Assembly: GCA_001430745.1 (NCBI GenBank)
Contig: KQ482003.1
Coordinates: forward strand, 512,754-576,753
Reading direction: 5' to 3'
Origin: Auxenochlorella pyrenoidosa
Taxonomy: Eukaryota; Chlorophyta; Trebouxiophyceae; Chlorellales; Chlorellaceae
DNA length: 64,000 nucleotides
This document shows, one piece after another, positions 26,783-38,899 of the stretch. The translations under genes and the position numbers were made by a program. The notes under the pieces are model-generated. The model ran no database searches. It was not told where the DNA came from and saw nothing but the letters and a program-made list of their open reading frames with translations. Every line of letters starts with the position of its first letter. Position 1 is the stretch's first letter.

Positions 26783-29129
26783 TCATGCCCCTCCCACCGC
26801 TGCTTGCGGCTGGATTTTCAGCTGCTGCTGCAATGCTGCTGCACAATGGTCTTCAGTGGCAGCAGCCGCTGTCAGAGCACCTGCACCCTCTGTGCTTGGC
26901 TGCGCAATGGCAGGACCAGAAACTGACGGCTCCGCTGCCCCCTGCTGCGCGTCCATTGCCGGCGGCAGCTGTTTCTGCTGCTGCGGCGGCTGCTGCGGCT
27001 GCGGCTGCTGTGCCACCAGCTGTGATAACATCGCCTCGAAGCGGCGCCCCTGGTCCTCGCTGATTGTCACGCGCTCCTCCATAGCCGCGATTGTCTGCAG
27101 GAGAACAACAGGTGCAGCAGGGTAGGATTGTCAGGCCTTATGCCTGCTGGGTCAGTGCAGCCATGAGCGGAAAGCTGCACCCTGCAGGCCAACCTAATTC
27201 CCAGCAGACCCACTCACAGTTGTGAGCACATTGAGCTGGGAGACAAGCTGCTGCAGCACGCCTGCCAGTCCACCATCCAGGCCAGCAGAGCTGTCTGCTG
27301 CCTGTTCGTGCTCCTGCACCACTGCCAGCGGACCTGCTGCCTGCCGGTGCGGCTGTCGGGAGGGCATTGCAAGAGCTCTGGCGTCTGGCGCCTTGACAGC
27401 TGGCTGTCTGGCGGAGCCAGCTGTGCATGCAATGGTGGCACACCCCTTGGCAAAAGGCTTCCAGGCCACCTGCCCATCCTGCTGCTTGGTGCTGCCGCTG
27501 CCGATGCAGCCCCCAGCGGTGGTGCTGCTTTTGGCTTCTCCCCACGCTGCTGCAGCTGTGGCCAGGCACGAATCGAAATTGGTGCGCCATGACATGACCT
27601 GGCCATCTGCACCTCCGGAAATGAAGTATTCTCCACCTGGGCTGAAGTTTACGCCAAGTGTCGGGCCGTCGTGGCCATGAAGCGTGTAGAACAGCAGCCC
27701 CTCCTGCAGGTCCCAGATCTGCAGCCCCACAGCATGCATGGGAACAGAGCAGGGCGTCAGGGTTTTGCCATCGCCTTAAGTATCCACAGTCCTCTCCCTG
27801 GACCCACCCTGCCCAGATGTTCAGCGTTGCATGGCAACAAACACAGCTGTCCTTCCGAGCCTGCAGCCATCTTGCCTTAAGCGTGCCGTCCATTGAGCTG
27901 CTGAGCAGGAAGTTGCCCGAGGGGTGGAAGGCCGCGTCTGTCAGTGCCCCATCATTTTCGTAGTACTGAATGATGCGAGCGCTGCGCAGATCCCACAACT
28001 TGAGGCTGCCATCGCTGCTGCCAGTGACCACACAGTTGCCTGCAGGGAATTGGCAGGATCATGGATGGCAGTAGTTGGACTGCAGACAGCTTCACTCGTG
28101 GACCACGGCCAAGTGTGGGTGCTCAGTCTGCCTCCCTGACATGCCATGCAAGCCCTATGCATCGCACCATCTGGATGGAAGCGTGTGACGGTGGCGCTGC
28201 TGCCATCCAGCTCCTCAAAGGTGCTCACAGCTGCCCGCGTCTCTACATCCCACACTCGCACAGTGTGATCGTCGCTGCCCGAGACTGCCAGACGGGCATC
28301 TGGCGAGAGTTGGCAGCTGCGGACCCAATTTTTGTGTCCACTGAGGGTGCAGAGGAAGTGCTGTTGAGGAACTGACCACACCTGCAGATGGGAGACAGCG
28401 GCGTCATGGCAAAGACACTGAAAACCACGTGCATGTCAAGAGGTGTTTGCTTGCGCAGATAGCTGCTATGGCATGGAGAGGACATAAAGCAAGACGCGGA
28501 CTTGCCGGACAACGCTGTGCAGCCAAGGTACCGACCCTTTGTCCCACACCGTTTCCCCGGTACCCGCTTGGCACTGGCCGACCCTTCTGACCCACCTTGA
28601 CCATCTTGTCGTCTCCGCAAGTGGCCAGCATCTGGCCGTTGGCAGAGAAAGCGCAGGCCCGAACTGCGGCGGTGTGTGCCTTGAGCACAGTGGACCGGCC
28701 TTCTGCAGTGGGCTTCCACAGCCGTACACTCTTGTCCTTGGACGAGGAGGCAATGAGGTTGTGCGAGGGGTCAAAGGTAACACTCGTCACAGCGGCGGTG
28801 TGCCCAATGTAGCGGAAGGCCTGGCGGTCTTTCCTTCCACCCGCAAAGTTCCACACCATCACAAAGCCATCTTGGGATCCGCTGACTGCCTGCATTGTAG
28901 GTGCGCAGCAGCCGGTTTGCAGCCAGGCAGGGCAGCTTTCAGCCGGCGGCTGTCGTGTGCGTGCAGCAGGGCAACCAGCCCCCCAGGAACTTGCTCAGCT
29001 TGCCTGCTTCATCGCCGGGCCGCAAAATGCCACTGAGGTGACAGCCCCGCGGTGGCCGCGAAACACACGGTCCAGGGCAGGGTCCTCTGGGCTGGGTGCC
29101 AATGCCGACACCACCGGCACCGCCGCCAT
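26783..29129 (-). CDS. POC1: POC1 centriolar WD40 protein
   Basis: POC1 is a centriole/basal-body protein that stabilises triplet microtubules. The start ATG at 29129 opens [16 protein letters not shown], followed by seven WD40 blades: [41 protein letters not shown]...[23 protein letters not shown]...[22 protein letters not shown]...[45 protein letters not shown]...[10 protein letters not shown]. After a low-complexity linker comes the C-terminal POC1 coiled coil: [12 protein letters not shown] joined to [20 protein letters not shown], then a Gln/Pro tail and stop at 26783. The WD40 plus this C-terminal helix, which other WD40 families lack, fixes the identity. Intron 1 is GC-AG. Notable if the host is a non-flagellate coccoid alga. 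Confidence 0.93.
28890..29003 (-). other. GC-AG intron 1 of POC1
   Basis: Donor CAG|GCAAGC after FCGPAMKQ, acceptor ATGCAG before AVSGSQDG. Both ends are phase 0, and the join completes the first WD40 blade. Confidence 0.85.
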
Positions 29130-29497
29130 CGCGATTGCCGCTGGGTGCAAGCGCGCGCAACGGGGCGAGATGCTCAGTGGTTCGCCGGAAAAAATTGTCA
29201 ACAGCCGAAGCGGCGCTGCTGCTCGCTGAGAAAGAAGCGCGACACGGTCAACACTTTTGCCGTTTGCAGCTTCTCGCTGTGCTGTGCGGGAGCTGGCCCG
29301 GCGGGTGTGAACTCACAGACGGAAGCAATCTGAATTTGACACAGAGCGTCACCAGGCCTCCTCCCGCTCGGCGCCGACAGCGGGCAGCGCAGCATCACCC
29401 GCGTGAGCAGCATCGCGCTGAACCAAGGGCACTGGTGCATGTCACTGGCGGCAGGCGAGCGTTGCAAGAAAAGCGCTTGAGAGAACATCGACTGGGT
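29130..29497. other. Spacer between C-N hydrolase 3' end and POC1 start
   Basis: Both genes are on the minus strand. It should contain the hydrolase 5'-to-3' exit... specifically the POC1 gene lies to its left in reading order, so this is the hydrolase 3' UTR plus the POC1 promoter. No motif was recognised. Confidence 0.4.
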
Positions 29498-31548
29498 TTA
29501 AGTCTTTGTGTGCCGCAGCAGCAGTGTGGCCAGCACCATGCCCGCTGCAGCTGCCACCGCCAGGCTCCACCCGCTGCCGGTTCGGGCATCCAGAGGTGGC
29601 AGGGGCCCTCGCCACACGCCATCGGCAGCTATCCTGTGCGCAACGTGCCGTCGCAAGCCCCCTTGCCACACAGAGTACGACAGCGCACCCAGGGCCTCCA
29701 TCAGCCGAAACCCAAACTGCGGTGGGCGCAGCGAAAATGGCGCATGGCCTTTCGAGGTGCACGAGACCAAGCTGTTGCAATGAGCTGTTGCGAATTTTTT
29801 AAGGTGCCCTGGGATGGCATTGCCCCGGCCTGTTGACGAGGCATACGTCTTGCCTGGAGCGAAAAAAGCCTGCCAGTTCCGCCTCACCTTGACTTCCCAT
29901 GACACTGGCTCAACAACGTAGCCGCCAGAGTAGGCTGCGTATGGCGCTGCTGGCCCCGCATCTGCCGATGCCACAGCCGCAGCCCCAAGCACGCCAGCCA
30001 GGTTGGTGCCCATCAGCTGGCCACCTCGAGGCGCAGCTGCAGCTACCGACCGCGCGCCCTGCAGCAGCGGCAGCTGCACCAACGCCATGCCCTCTTCCTC
30101 GCGGTCAAGCCGCACCAGGGGCGCGCCACCTGGTGCATAAATAGCCGAGCATCCCAGCATGGGTCCCGACAGTGGCACCGCATCTGCGCGGAGGCAGGGC
30201 AGCAGGCGCGGCAGTGCCGCAGACCAGGCGCCTGCAGGACGGAGGGGCGCTTCACCGGTCGTGCATTGATTGCGATCTGCAGAGACGGCCTCAAGACCGA
30301 GGTAGCGCACATTCTGTCGGGGTGCAAAGCTGGAGATCCCCTGGTGACATGCACCTGTGTGATGGCATGCAACCACAGTCAGCCCCAGCTTGGCGGCGTG
30401 CATCTGGCTGACGGCCGCAGCACTGGCTGCAAATCTCTCCGCCGCCTGTCGAGGCCACTTGAAGGTGGGGTGGTCATGGGCAGGTTGCATCGCGCAGAAG
30501 GGCGAGAGCAGCAGGTCGAGCGGCGCGCGCAGGTGCACCTCCTGCATGGGTGCATGGTGGCGTGGGGGCAGATCGGCCAGGGCTGAAATCAAGATGTAAC
30601 TTCACCAAAACCTGACATGCACAACAGGTGGTTCCAGCTCAACTGCTCCCCAGGCATCGCGAGAAGGCTGATCATCTGCTGGCACGCCTCGGCAAGCCTG
30701 ACCTGGAGAGTTGCCATGGGCTCCAGGCAGAAATTTTCGTAGCAGATCGCCACCCCAAGGCGCAGCATCACGCTGCCTGGCTGCCCTGCAGAGCTGCTTG
30801 CGCCGGTGCTGACGCTGCGCTCGGCACGCTTTGCGAGCAGCAGTGTCGCGTCCACCTCGATCACATGCGCCTCTGGCTCGCCGCCACGGCCCGCGGCGCA
30901 GGCACTGCGGAACACGAAGCCCTCCAGGCTGGAGGCCCGGTGCTTGCGCACGAGCGCCACGCTAACACCCCCGCCATCAAGGACAGCAGCTGCGGGCCGC
31001 CTGACAAAGGAGCCATCAGGCGCAGCCAGGACGAAAGAGTTGTAGATGTGCCCTTCCCGCGTGGCCTCGAGCAGGGTGGCGCCAGCGTAGCAGCGGAAGC
31101 GAGCAGCCCAGCGTGTCAAAGCACGTAGGCTGGGGCTGTCTGCTGGGTCCGCGAGGCTCTCAGCAAAGTACCACGCCGCCTCGGTCAGCAGGTAGCCAGT
31201 GTTGAAGATCTGTCGGAGTTGCACGGTGGGGCAGGCATCATTCGGTAGAGCAGTGTGTTCACAGATCGGCGGGCACGCACCTCCGTATCACTGTGAAGTG
31301 CTAGTTCCTGTATCCATGCCCGCAATTACCTCGGGCAGGAGCAGGATGTCAAGATGCAAGCCGTTTTTGCCAGGCTGCCTGCTGGCCCCTCCCTCGTCCC
31401 AGCGGAGGATGCCCAGGCGGGCACACTCGCTGTCCAGCAGGGCGTTGATATGAGCCAGGTTCTCCGCTGTGGCAACTGGCCGCGTCTCCAACTGAAGTGC
31501 TGCAACGCCCAGCAGAGGAAGAGACGGCTGGCCCGACGGGCTGTCCAT
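29498..31548 (-). CDS. Carbon-nitrogen hydrolase (nitrilase superfamily), C-terminally membrane-anchored
   Basis: A nitrilase-superfamily enzyme, which hydrolyses a non-peptide C-N bond through a Glu-Lys-Cys triad. Three exons (31548-31330, 31209-30703, 30541-29498) are in phase and give about 589 residues, twice the usual 270-350. The triad is visible: Glu in LDILLLPE at the end of exon 1, Lys in ALVRKHRASS, and Cys in LGVAICYENF. IFNTGYLL after the Glu and LDLLLSPFCAMQP after the Cys fit the fold. The C-terminal third is not conserved to my eye; it ends with GWSLAVAAAAGMVLATLLL and a short basic tail, a likely tail anchor. The substrate cannot be told from sequence. The long last exon may hide a further intron. 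Confidence 0.83.
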
Positions 31549-31978
31549 AGGGCAAGTTGGAGGCAGCGCAGGCGCCGGGAGGCGGGAACGGCTGGCGCCA
31601 CAGCTGTACGTGGCGGCAGAACCCTGGGCTGGCCGCTTATCGGTGTCTTGCCCCTAGAGCTGCGCACAACTTTGGCCCACTCGACGAAGGAGCGAATAGA
31701 GCACGGGGGTTTCCCGAACTTTTTGCGAAAGGTGCGCTCCAGTTCCAGTTGCGTGGAATCCAGAAGTGTTCCGATGAACCGAGGTGACGAAAACAAGAAA
31801 GCAACGGTTGGCGAACCAAATGTTGAAGGGCATGAGGTCAGCGACCGCAACCATGTCGGCCGCCATGCACCATGCAACTCGAGAGCTCAGCAGTGTTCCC
31901 ACATCTCAGTTGGCAGAGGCATTTTACAAGTCACACGCTCATGCACAAAGGCTGACCTTCTGCGGCTGTCCTTGGTTA
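31549..31978. other. Spacer between NOC2 3' end and C-N hydrolase start
   Basis: Both neighbours are on the minus strand. It holds the NOC2 poly(A) candidate at 31924-31928 and presumably the hydrolase promoter. A coding-looking patch at about 31680-31800 could not be linked to either gene. Confidence 0.4.
31924..31928 (-). promoter_or_regulatory. Candidate TGTAA poly(A) signal of NOC2
   Basis: TGTAA on the minus strand about 50 nt beyond the NOC2 stop. Confidence 0.4.
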
Positions 31979-32201
31979 TCACTGCCGGCCGCGCCCGCCA
32001 CGGCCACGACCCCTGCCACCCCGGCCGCCGCCTCCTCGGCCGCCGCCCCGACCACCACCGCGGCCACCGCCCGCTCTCTTGTCTTTGCCGCCACGGCCAC
32101 CACCACGGCCACCGCCACCGCGGCCGCCGCCACCGCGGCCGCCGCCACCGCGGCCGCCACCACCGCGGCCACCGCCACGGCCGCGGCCACCGCCACTCGA
32201 C

Positions 32202-32234
<33 letters not shown>

Positions 32235-35200
32235 CTGGGCTGCTCGTCTTCCTCTGACTCGTCGTCGTCCTCCTCTGCAGAGCAGCAGATCGTGGGCACG
32301 TGGAGGGAAAATTCAATACATGCATGAGGCAGCAGCCTTCCTACACCAAACGATAAAAACAAAGGACCTGGGGGCCTGCACTGTGGCCGGCCCCCCCCCC
32401 ACCCCACCCCCACCCCCACCCCCCCCATGCCTCGTGCTCACCACTGGCATCAAAGTCGGGTGCCACAAAGCCGCCCTGCTCTTCATCGTCGTCGTCTGAC
32501 AGCTCATACGGCCTAACTGCCACATCCTCGTCCCCCTGGCTCCCCTCGCTGTCGCTGCCTGCGCCGGCATCCTCTCCCTCGTAATCCTCCTCGCTGCTCT
32601 CTGCTGCCGCCTGCGCCGCCGCTGCCTCCTTCTTGTGCCGCTTGGCAGCGCGGCTGTCGTCCTCCTGCTGCGTCTTCTGCCGCCTGTTGGGCAGCAGGCT
32701 GCCCGTCGGCACCTCGTCATCATCGCTGCTGCGTGCAAGGGGTTGCAGGCTTGCACAAACACTCAGTGCGCCTCCTTTTGAGTCCTTCGTGAGCTGAGGG
32801 AACTGAGTGGGCAAAAACCAATCCACCTGTGTGAAGCCCGTCGCAGCAGGCCCGGTGTAGTGCAAGCCTCATCCCTGCCTGCACCCATCAAACAAACAGT
32901 GGTGCTCAGGCAGCCGCTATGGACAGGCCCCAGTTCGTCCTGGAGCTCACCTGTCGTCACCGCCACGGCCAGTGCCCAGCTCCACCTCATCTGCCAGCCG
33001 CATCTGCAGCCGCTGCCGTGCGCGCTCCATCAGGGTGCGTGCATACTGCTGGATGGGCGCCTGCAGGGACAAGGCCGGAGACGTTGGGAGGGTGATGCAC
33101 ATGCAGATGGAGGACGGCTGCCGCCCTGCTCACAGAACACTGCGCCCTCGGCAGGCCACATCAGAGAGAAGAGATCTTCCAAAGCTGGGTTGAAGGTGGC
33201 GAGGCCCACCTGCTTGGCCACGTTCTCCTTGGCGAGGAAGTTGGCAACCTGGGCCAGGTCCTTGGGGGAGAAGTCCACCTGGAAAAAGGTGTCGAGGTTG
33301 TAGGAGCAATTAGCACTCAACAGCAGAGCCTCACTGTGCCAGACAACTAGCAGCCGGGCAGAGCAGCGAGGGCTGCCACAGTCACGCGCAACCATCCATC
33401 AGCAGGGGGCTGGGGGGCTGCATCTTCCCGCTTGTGCTTTCTTGCCTGATCTCTCGCGCGCCCAACAAACGCCACATTCTTCTCCACCGCCTCCACCAGC
33501 TGCCGCGCCGCCTTCCTGCACGCGGGCAGAGCACCACACACGCACGTCCAGCTCAAGATGGCCGCAACATTGAAGGCTTGAGGTCACTGCTCTGCCAGCA
33601 AGCGGAGCCCACGTAGGCAGGGAAGGTTCATGCCCATTCGTGCCCCGTTGCTTGCCTGAAGCGCTCCACCGGCGTGGCCTTCATGAACTTGCGCATCTGG
33701 GTGAGGGTGAGGAAGGACAGCTCCGGGAAGGCGATGTGGCAGCCCCAGCAGGCCAGGTGGTCCGCCAGCAGCTCCATCACCTGGCCGAGCAGAGGGGGCA
33801 AGGCGCATGGCAGCGTGTGGGTGCATAGCGGAACATGCCAAATGATGTGCAGCATTGTGATTTTCACTGTTCAACCACTAAGAGTGGGCAAAGATTCCGT
33901 GCCTGCGTGACCAATTCGTGCTTGCTTTGAACCCCCAACCCCCCACCTTGCAACACACCAAACCACCCCTGGCAGGAATGCACCTCCTTCGTATAGACTG
34001 ACCTGGTTGATGATCTCTTCCTGGTATTGCGCACCACGCATGGCCGCCTTGCTGACGCGCAACGTGAGCAGCACGTCGGGCTGCTGCCCGGCGCCCTGCT
34101 TGGGCGCGCGGCGCAGGTCGCTCCACTGCAGCACCTCGAGGCAGATGGGGGCCACCTGCGGCGAGGCAAGCCAGCGTGGAAGTAGCGTTAAACACAGATG
34201 TCAGCGTTTAACAAGGACCAACCGCGCTAGCCTGTTCGGCATAAGGCAAGGAAGACGCTCAGAGCTGCAAACAATGCAACGGACCCAGTCCCAGGCGGCC
34301 ATGCAGGCTGCTCCTAGCTGCCACCCACCGGGATGAAGGTGCCTGTGGCCTCGCCCAGCCGGTTGAGCGCGCGCACGCAGCGCAGGCGCAGCGGGAAGTA
34401 GGCGGGCGCGGGCACCAGGCGCGCCACGCCCAGCAGGAGCTGCAGGGCAGAGGGTGCGCGTGCATGGTGGGTGGCAGGGTGGGTGCCTGAGCAGTGGCCT
34501 GGTGAGTAACAGGCATTGCTGGCGCAAGTGGCGCCGGGAGCGCAGCAAGCTCAACGGCCCTGCCAGGCAAGCATGTCTGGGCGGCGAGTGTTTGCCTGCG
34601 TGACGGGGTAGATCAGTGGTCGCAGCTCCTGCTCGTCTGCCTTGGCTGCCAGCAGCTTGGCCCACAGCTCCAGGCAGTTGATGGTCTGTCGACAGGGAAA
34701 GCGCAGGGTTCAGAGGGTTGAGAGAATGCCATGATACCCTGCGTGTCTATCTGCTGCTTCTTGCAGTGCACATGCACGAAGATGGCAGCAAGCGGGCGCG
34801 CTGGACCATGCACGCAGCCCACCATCCCCACCGGCTTGCCTGCCAGCAGTACACCTCGCGGTACGCCTCCTTGCTCTTGCTGGTCAGCGCCGAGCGCAGG
34901 AGCACCGCCAGCTGGCGAATGAAGCTGAAGGCGTGCTGGTAAGACGCGGCTGCATGTGAGGAGGGCAGAGCGGTGCAAGCGGTGACGCTTCCAACAGCAT
35001 AGGGTTACAGACCAGCCAAGCATGCCACAGAGAGCACAGCTGACAGATTGGGAAACAAAAGCCGTCTTGCTCACCACCTGGGCTCTCCCGTGGCGGACCG
35101 ACCCACTCACCCGCGTTGATGCCGTACATCTCCACCACCGCCGCCGCCATGAAGTTGATCTGGGGCATGGAGGCCGCATTCACAAACTTAGCGTTGGAGG

Positions 35201-38200
35201 AAAAGGCACGGTACACGCCCTGCAGGGAGAACACGGGACAGCACAGTGCATGAGGTGGCACAGCGGCGCACCCTGCAGGGGTCAGCGCGCTGAGAAAGGC
35301 GACAGCCTTGTCACAACCCCCTGCTATGCCTGCTGCGCAGGCAGGGGCAACTCAAATCCAAGAGAGCCTTGAAAACTGTGGACACAAAGCTGCAAGCGTC
35401 CTCGATCTGCTGCAATGCACGCACGCCTTGTTGCTGGTTCCCCACCTTGAGGCAGTATTCAAGCGCCGGCTGCGGCAGCTCGAGCGCCATCTGCCGCACC
35501 AGCAGCACAGCCTGCAGCCAATTCAGGGGCATTGAAACAGTTGGAATAACGAATGTCGGTGAGAAAATTCCAACTTTTATGGGAGCAGGCCGACAGAAAC
35601 ATGCATGTGTGCCGAGCTGCCACCACCCGCACCCCACCTGCACTCGTGGAGCGTTGTCGGCAGAGCCAAACAGGCCCAGCGCGGCCTTGAGCAGCCGGCG
35701 CTGCAGCTTCTCAAAGGGTGCCAGCATCACCGTGGAGGCGCGCATGCGCCGCAGAATGAAGGTAAGCATGGCGCTGTCCGTCAGGGCGCCTGTCGGGATG
35801 GGAGGGTTGCAGGACAGGCGGAATGTTAGTTCACAGCTAAGCAAGTACGGGGCGCACGGCTGTCAAAGAAAAAGCCAAACAAAAGTGAAAGGAAGGAGAC
35901 GAAATAAGCAGAGTGTGCAGGGCCACAACTCAGAGCCACTGCCACTGCTCAGGAAGCTTGGCAGGGCTGCCAGGTACAGGCCTTTGCTGCTTGCTCTGGG
36001 CTACCTACGACTCCGCGCCGCGCCAGAGTAGTGTGTGCGGCGGTGCGGATTTGACTGGAGCCGGGTTGCATGCAGTTTTGCGTCAGGTATGTGACAACAA
36101 GCACGCACAGCTGTGCCAGAACGTAACAATGCAACAACCGGGCAGCCAATGTCATGGACCTGTGTTTCCAGCAAGAATCTGTGTTTGCAGGCTGCCACAA
36201 GCCTACCCGACCATAACCTCCTAGGGCCCTTTACCTAGCAGGTGCAGCGTGTTGCCCAGGAAGCTCTTGATCAGCGGCTCCAGCTTCTTCCAGCGGGGCA
36301 GGCGCACCAGCGCGGCTGCCGTCAGCGGCGCTGCCTGCTGCTTGGCGCTCGCGCCCTCCATGAGCATGCGCCGGAAGATGCTGTCAATTTCCTTCTGCGG
36401 TCGCGAAAGGCAGAGACCCAAAGTATAAGAGATTAGGTTGATGCGGTTGCTGGCAATCAAAACAATACTCCAAGACGCAGAGAGCAGCCGGCGCCTGCTC
36501 GTTGTCGCTCTCACCCTGTCCCTGGGGCTGGCCCGCCTCCCTGGTACAGAGCACTCACCAGCACAAACAGCATGAGCTTGTTGTACACCGCGCTGCTGGC
36601 AATGCGCATGCTCTCCTCCACCTGCTCCTCGCTGTCCCCATAGTGGCAAGCAGCGCGGTATGCCTGCGGTCACGGCAGAGACAGGGGAGAGGGATCAGTG
36701 AGTTCTGTTGCCAAAAGCAGGGGGCGGTCATTTGCAGAGGCGCACGTAGTCAACCTATGCACTGCCACTCCCCGCCATCCTGCCGACATGCCCCATGCCG
36801 GCATGTGCTGCTTGCTGGACCTGCTGCCCTGTGCAGTCGTGTAGAGCCCGCCCTGCCGCAGCGCACCTTGATGATGTTGCGCACTGCGCCCAGCGTGGCG
36901 TTCTCCTTGGCGGCTGTGCACCAGCCCTCCACCATCTCCAGCGTCACGCCCGCCTTGTCCTTGCCAGGCTTGCCCTTGGCCGCCGTCGGCTGCTCCGCCG
37001 CCTCCTCATCAGCCTCCACGTCTCCCTCCTCCTCCTCCTCCTCTGCCTCGCTGTCCATCTCGTCATCCGAGTCCTTGCCAAAGTTGAGCAGCTCCTGGTC
37101 GGTGGACTGCAGGGGTGCAAGCAGGGGGCAGAGGCGGGGCTTGGCGAAGCTTTAGCCTGGGATAATTGTGACCGACATGCACCTTGAGGACCTGCCCCAC
37201 ACCCTGCCCTGCCCGCGCGGTCGATGCACTACCCATCTGCCCTGAACCCTGGGGCGTCTGCCTGCTCGAGAAAGGCGGGCGCCACCAGGGACAGGCAGGG
37301 CCCAGCCTCCGGCATGCGGGCAGCCCCACCTGCAGGTAGGCGTAGAACTCGGGGTCCTGCTCCCTGAGCTTCTCCAGCTGCGCCTTGTGCGCCTGCATCT
37401 CCTTGCGTAGCGCCGCCTTGCTGCGCGGCTGCCCCTCGTCCTCGTCGTCCTCATCGCTGCTGCTGGTGACGCCCGCGCCCTCCTCGCCCTCCTCGCTGTC
37501 ATCCTCGCCGCTGCCGTCCTCCTCTTCCGCCTCGCTGTCGTACGGCTCATCCTCGCTCACCACAGGCTCCTCCCCCTCCTCATCGCTGCTGGGCGCCTCT
37601 TGCTGCTTGCGCTTGCGCCCTGCTTGCTGCTCCTGTTGCTGCTTTGCCACCTTCTTGCCGGCGATGGCCGCTGGCACGGGCGCCCCCTCCTCGTCGCTGC
37701 TGCCCTCCAGTTCGTCCAGGTCACTCCCAGACAGGTCGTCTGCAGGCGGCCCCGAGGGAAACAGGCCAGCTTGGAGCTTGCAACCAAGCAGCGGACACGA
37801 AGCGGCAGCAGATGAAGGCGCCCACACTATGCATGGAATCTGTGCTGCTGTATGAATCAGGGTTCTGCCGCAGCGCCCACCTGTGTCGTCCTCCTCGTCG
37901 TCAGAGGGCTGCGCTGCCGCAGGTGGCTGAGCTGCCACATCCAGGAAGCCGCCGTCGAGAAACTCATCGATGCTCATGTCCTCCAGCGCCTTGCGCGGCT
38001 TGCCGCCCTGCTCCTCATCCTCGCTGCTGTGCTCCTCGCCGGCAGGTCGCTTGCTGGCTGCAACCCAGGGTTTTTGTAAACAGGGAGGGTGCTCGCGGGC
38101 AGCACGCCGGCGGTCGGCGGCAGCAGGCGACGGTCTGTCATCGGGGCGTCGGCGGCCCATCCGGCACTCTTTCAACATGCATGCTGACCTGCACAACAGC

Positions 38201-38360
38201 CTCAAGCCGGCGCCAGGCGGCCCAGCAACAGCGCTTTGGTGCATGGCCCACCTCTGGCAGCCTCCTGCTGCTTCTTGCGCTTTTGGGCGTGCCTATGCTT
38301 GATTGCCCCTGCTAGATGCTTCTTCTGAAACTTCTTTGTAGCCTTTGACACCTTGCCCAT
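31979..38360 (-). CDS. NOC2: Nucleolar complex protein 2 (ribosome biogenesis) with RGG tail
   Basis: NOC2 pairs with NOC1 and NOC3 to escort pre-60S particles from nucleolus to nucleoplasm. The start ATG at 38360 opens [20 protein letters not shown], the basic NOC2 N-terminus. A long acidic Ser/Glu/Asp region follows (38000-37000), then the NOC2 domain in pieces: [20 protein letters not shown] (36930), [20 protein letters not shown] (36280), [20 protein letters not shown] (35740), [18 protein letters not shown] (35150), [20 protein letters not shown] (34910), [20 protein letters not shown] (34660), [20 protein letters not shown] (34400), [17 protein letters not shown] (34120), [18 protein letters not shown] (33730), then [18 protein letters not shown] and [15 protein letters not shown]. 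The C-terminus is unusual: a second acidic region, a run of about nine Gln and an Arg-Gly-Gly repeat tail. At least one intron is GC-AG. Confidence 0.94.
32085..32232. repeat. Coding repeats: GGR-box units and a (CTG)n/poly-Gln tract
   Basis: On the minus strand 32085-32190 is a set of near-identical 12-15 bp units encoding [10 protein letters not shown], and 32203-32232 is a CAG run encoding about nine Gln. Both lie in the last NOC2 exon. Confidence 0.9.
33516..33655 (-). other. GC-AG intron in NOC2
   Basis: Donor CAG|GCAAGC after PVERF; acceptor GTGCAG before AAGGCGGCG. The junction completes an Arg codon to give VERFR-KAARQL, matching the NOC2 family. Confidence 0.8.
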
Positions 38361-38899
38361 CGTGATGGGTTGGTTTCACTGTTGGTAGGGCCTTCTGGCG
38401 AATGCAATGTCGATCATATGGTTGCGCTGCTCTCACGCAGTCCATAGGCGCCCGGTCTGTAAGAAGCCAGCCTGGCATCCCAGCTGGCGGCAGCAGGCAG
38501 CAGCAGCAATGGCGGCGGCACAGAGAGATCAGCTGTTGTCTTTGACAATGGTATGCATCCCAGGAACATGTCACGCTAGGCGTCACAGACAAGTCTGCGC
38601 TTATGTACGATTCAGATTCGTCAGCCAGGCCCTCGACGTGAAATCGGCTCAGGCTTCTGAATCTGCAGGGCGCCCGTGTACACAGGGGGTGTATGCCAGG
38701 GTGCTGCCTGGCCACTGCCAACTTCGCCAACACTATTGAAGCTGGTAATGTGCGGGCAGCCCTTGCTTCAGACATGGCTGGTCTGGCAGAGAGGGCACCA
38801 ACGCTAGCAATGCACGGCGCTTAGGTGGCGGGATGCCCTCAGTACCGGCTCCTTCCAGTGCCCAGCATATTCTACAGTATTCCGGCCAACAGGCTCATC
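38361..38899. promoter_or_regulatory. Divergent promoter interval NOC2 / methyltransferase
   Basis: About 540 bp between divergent starts. No element was recognised. Confidence 0.4.
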
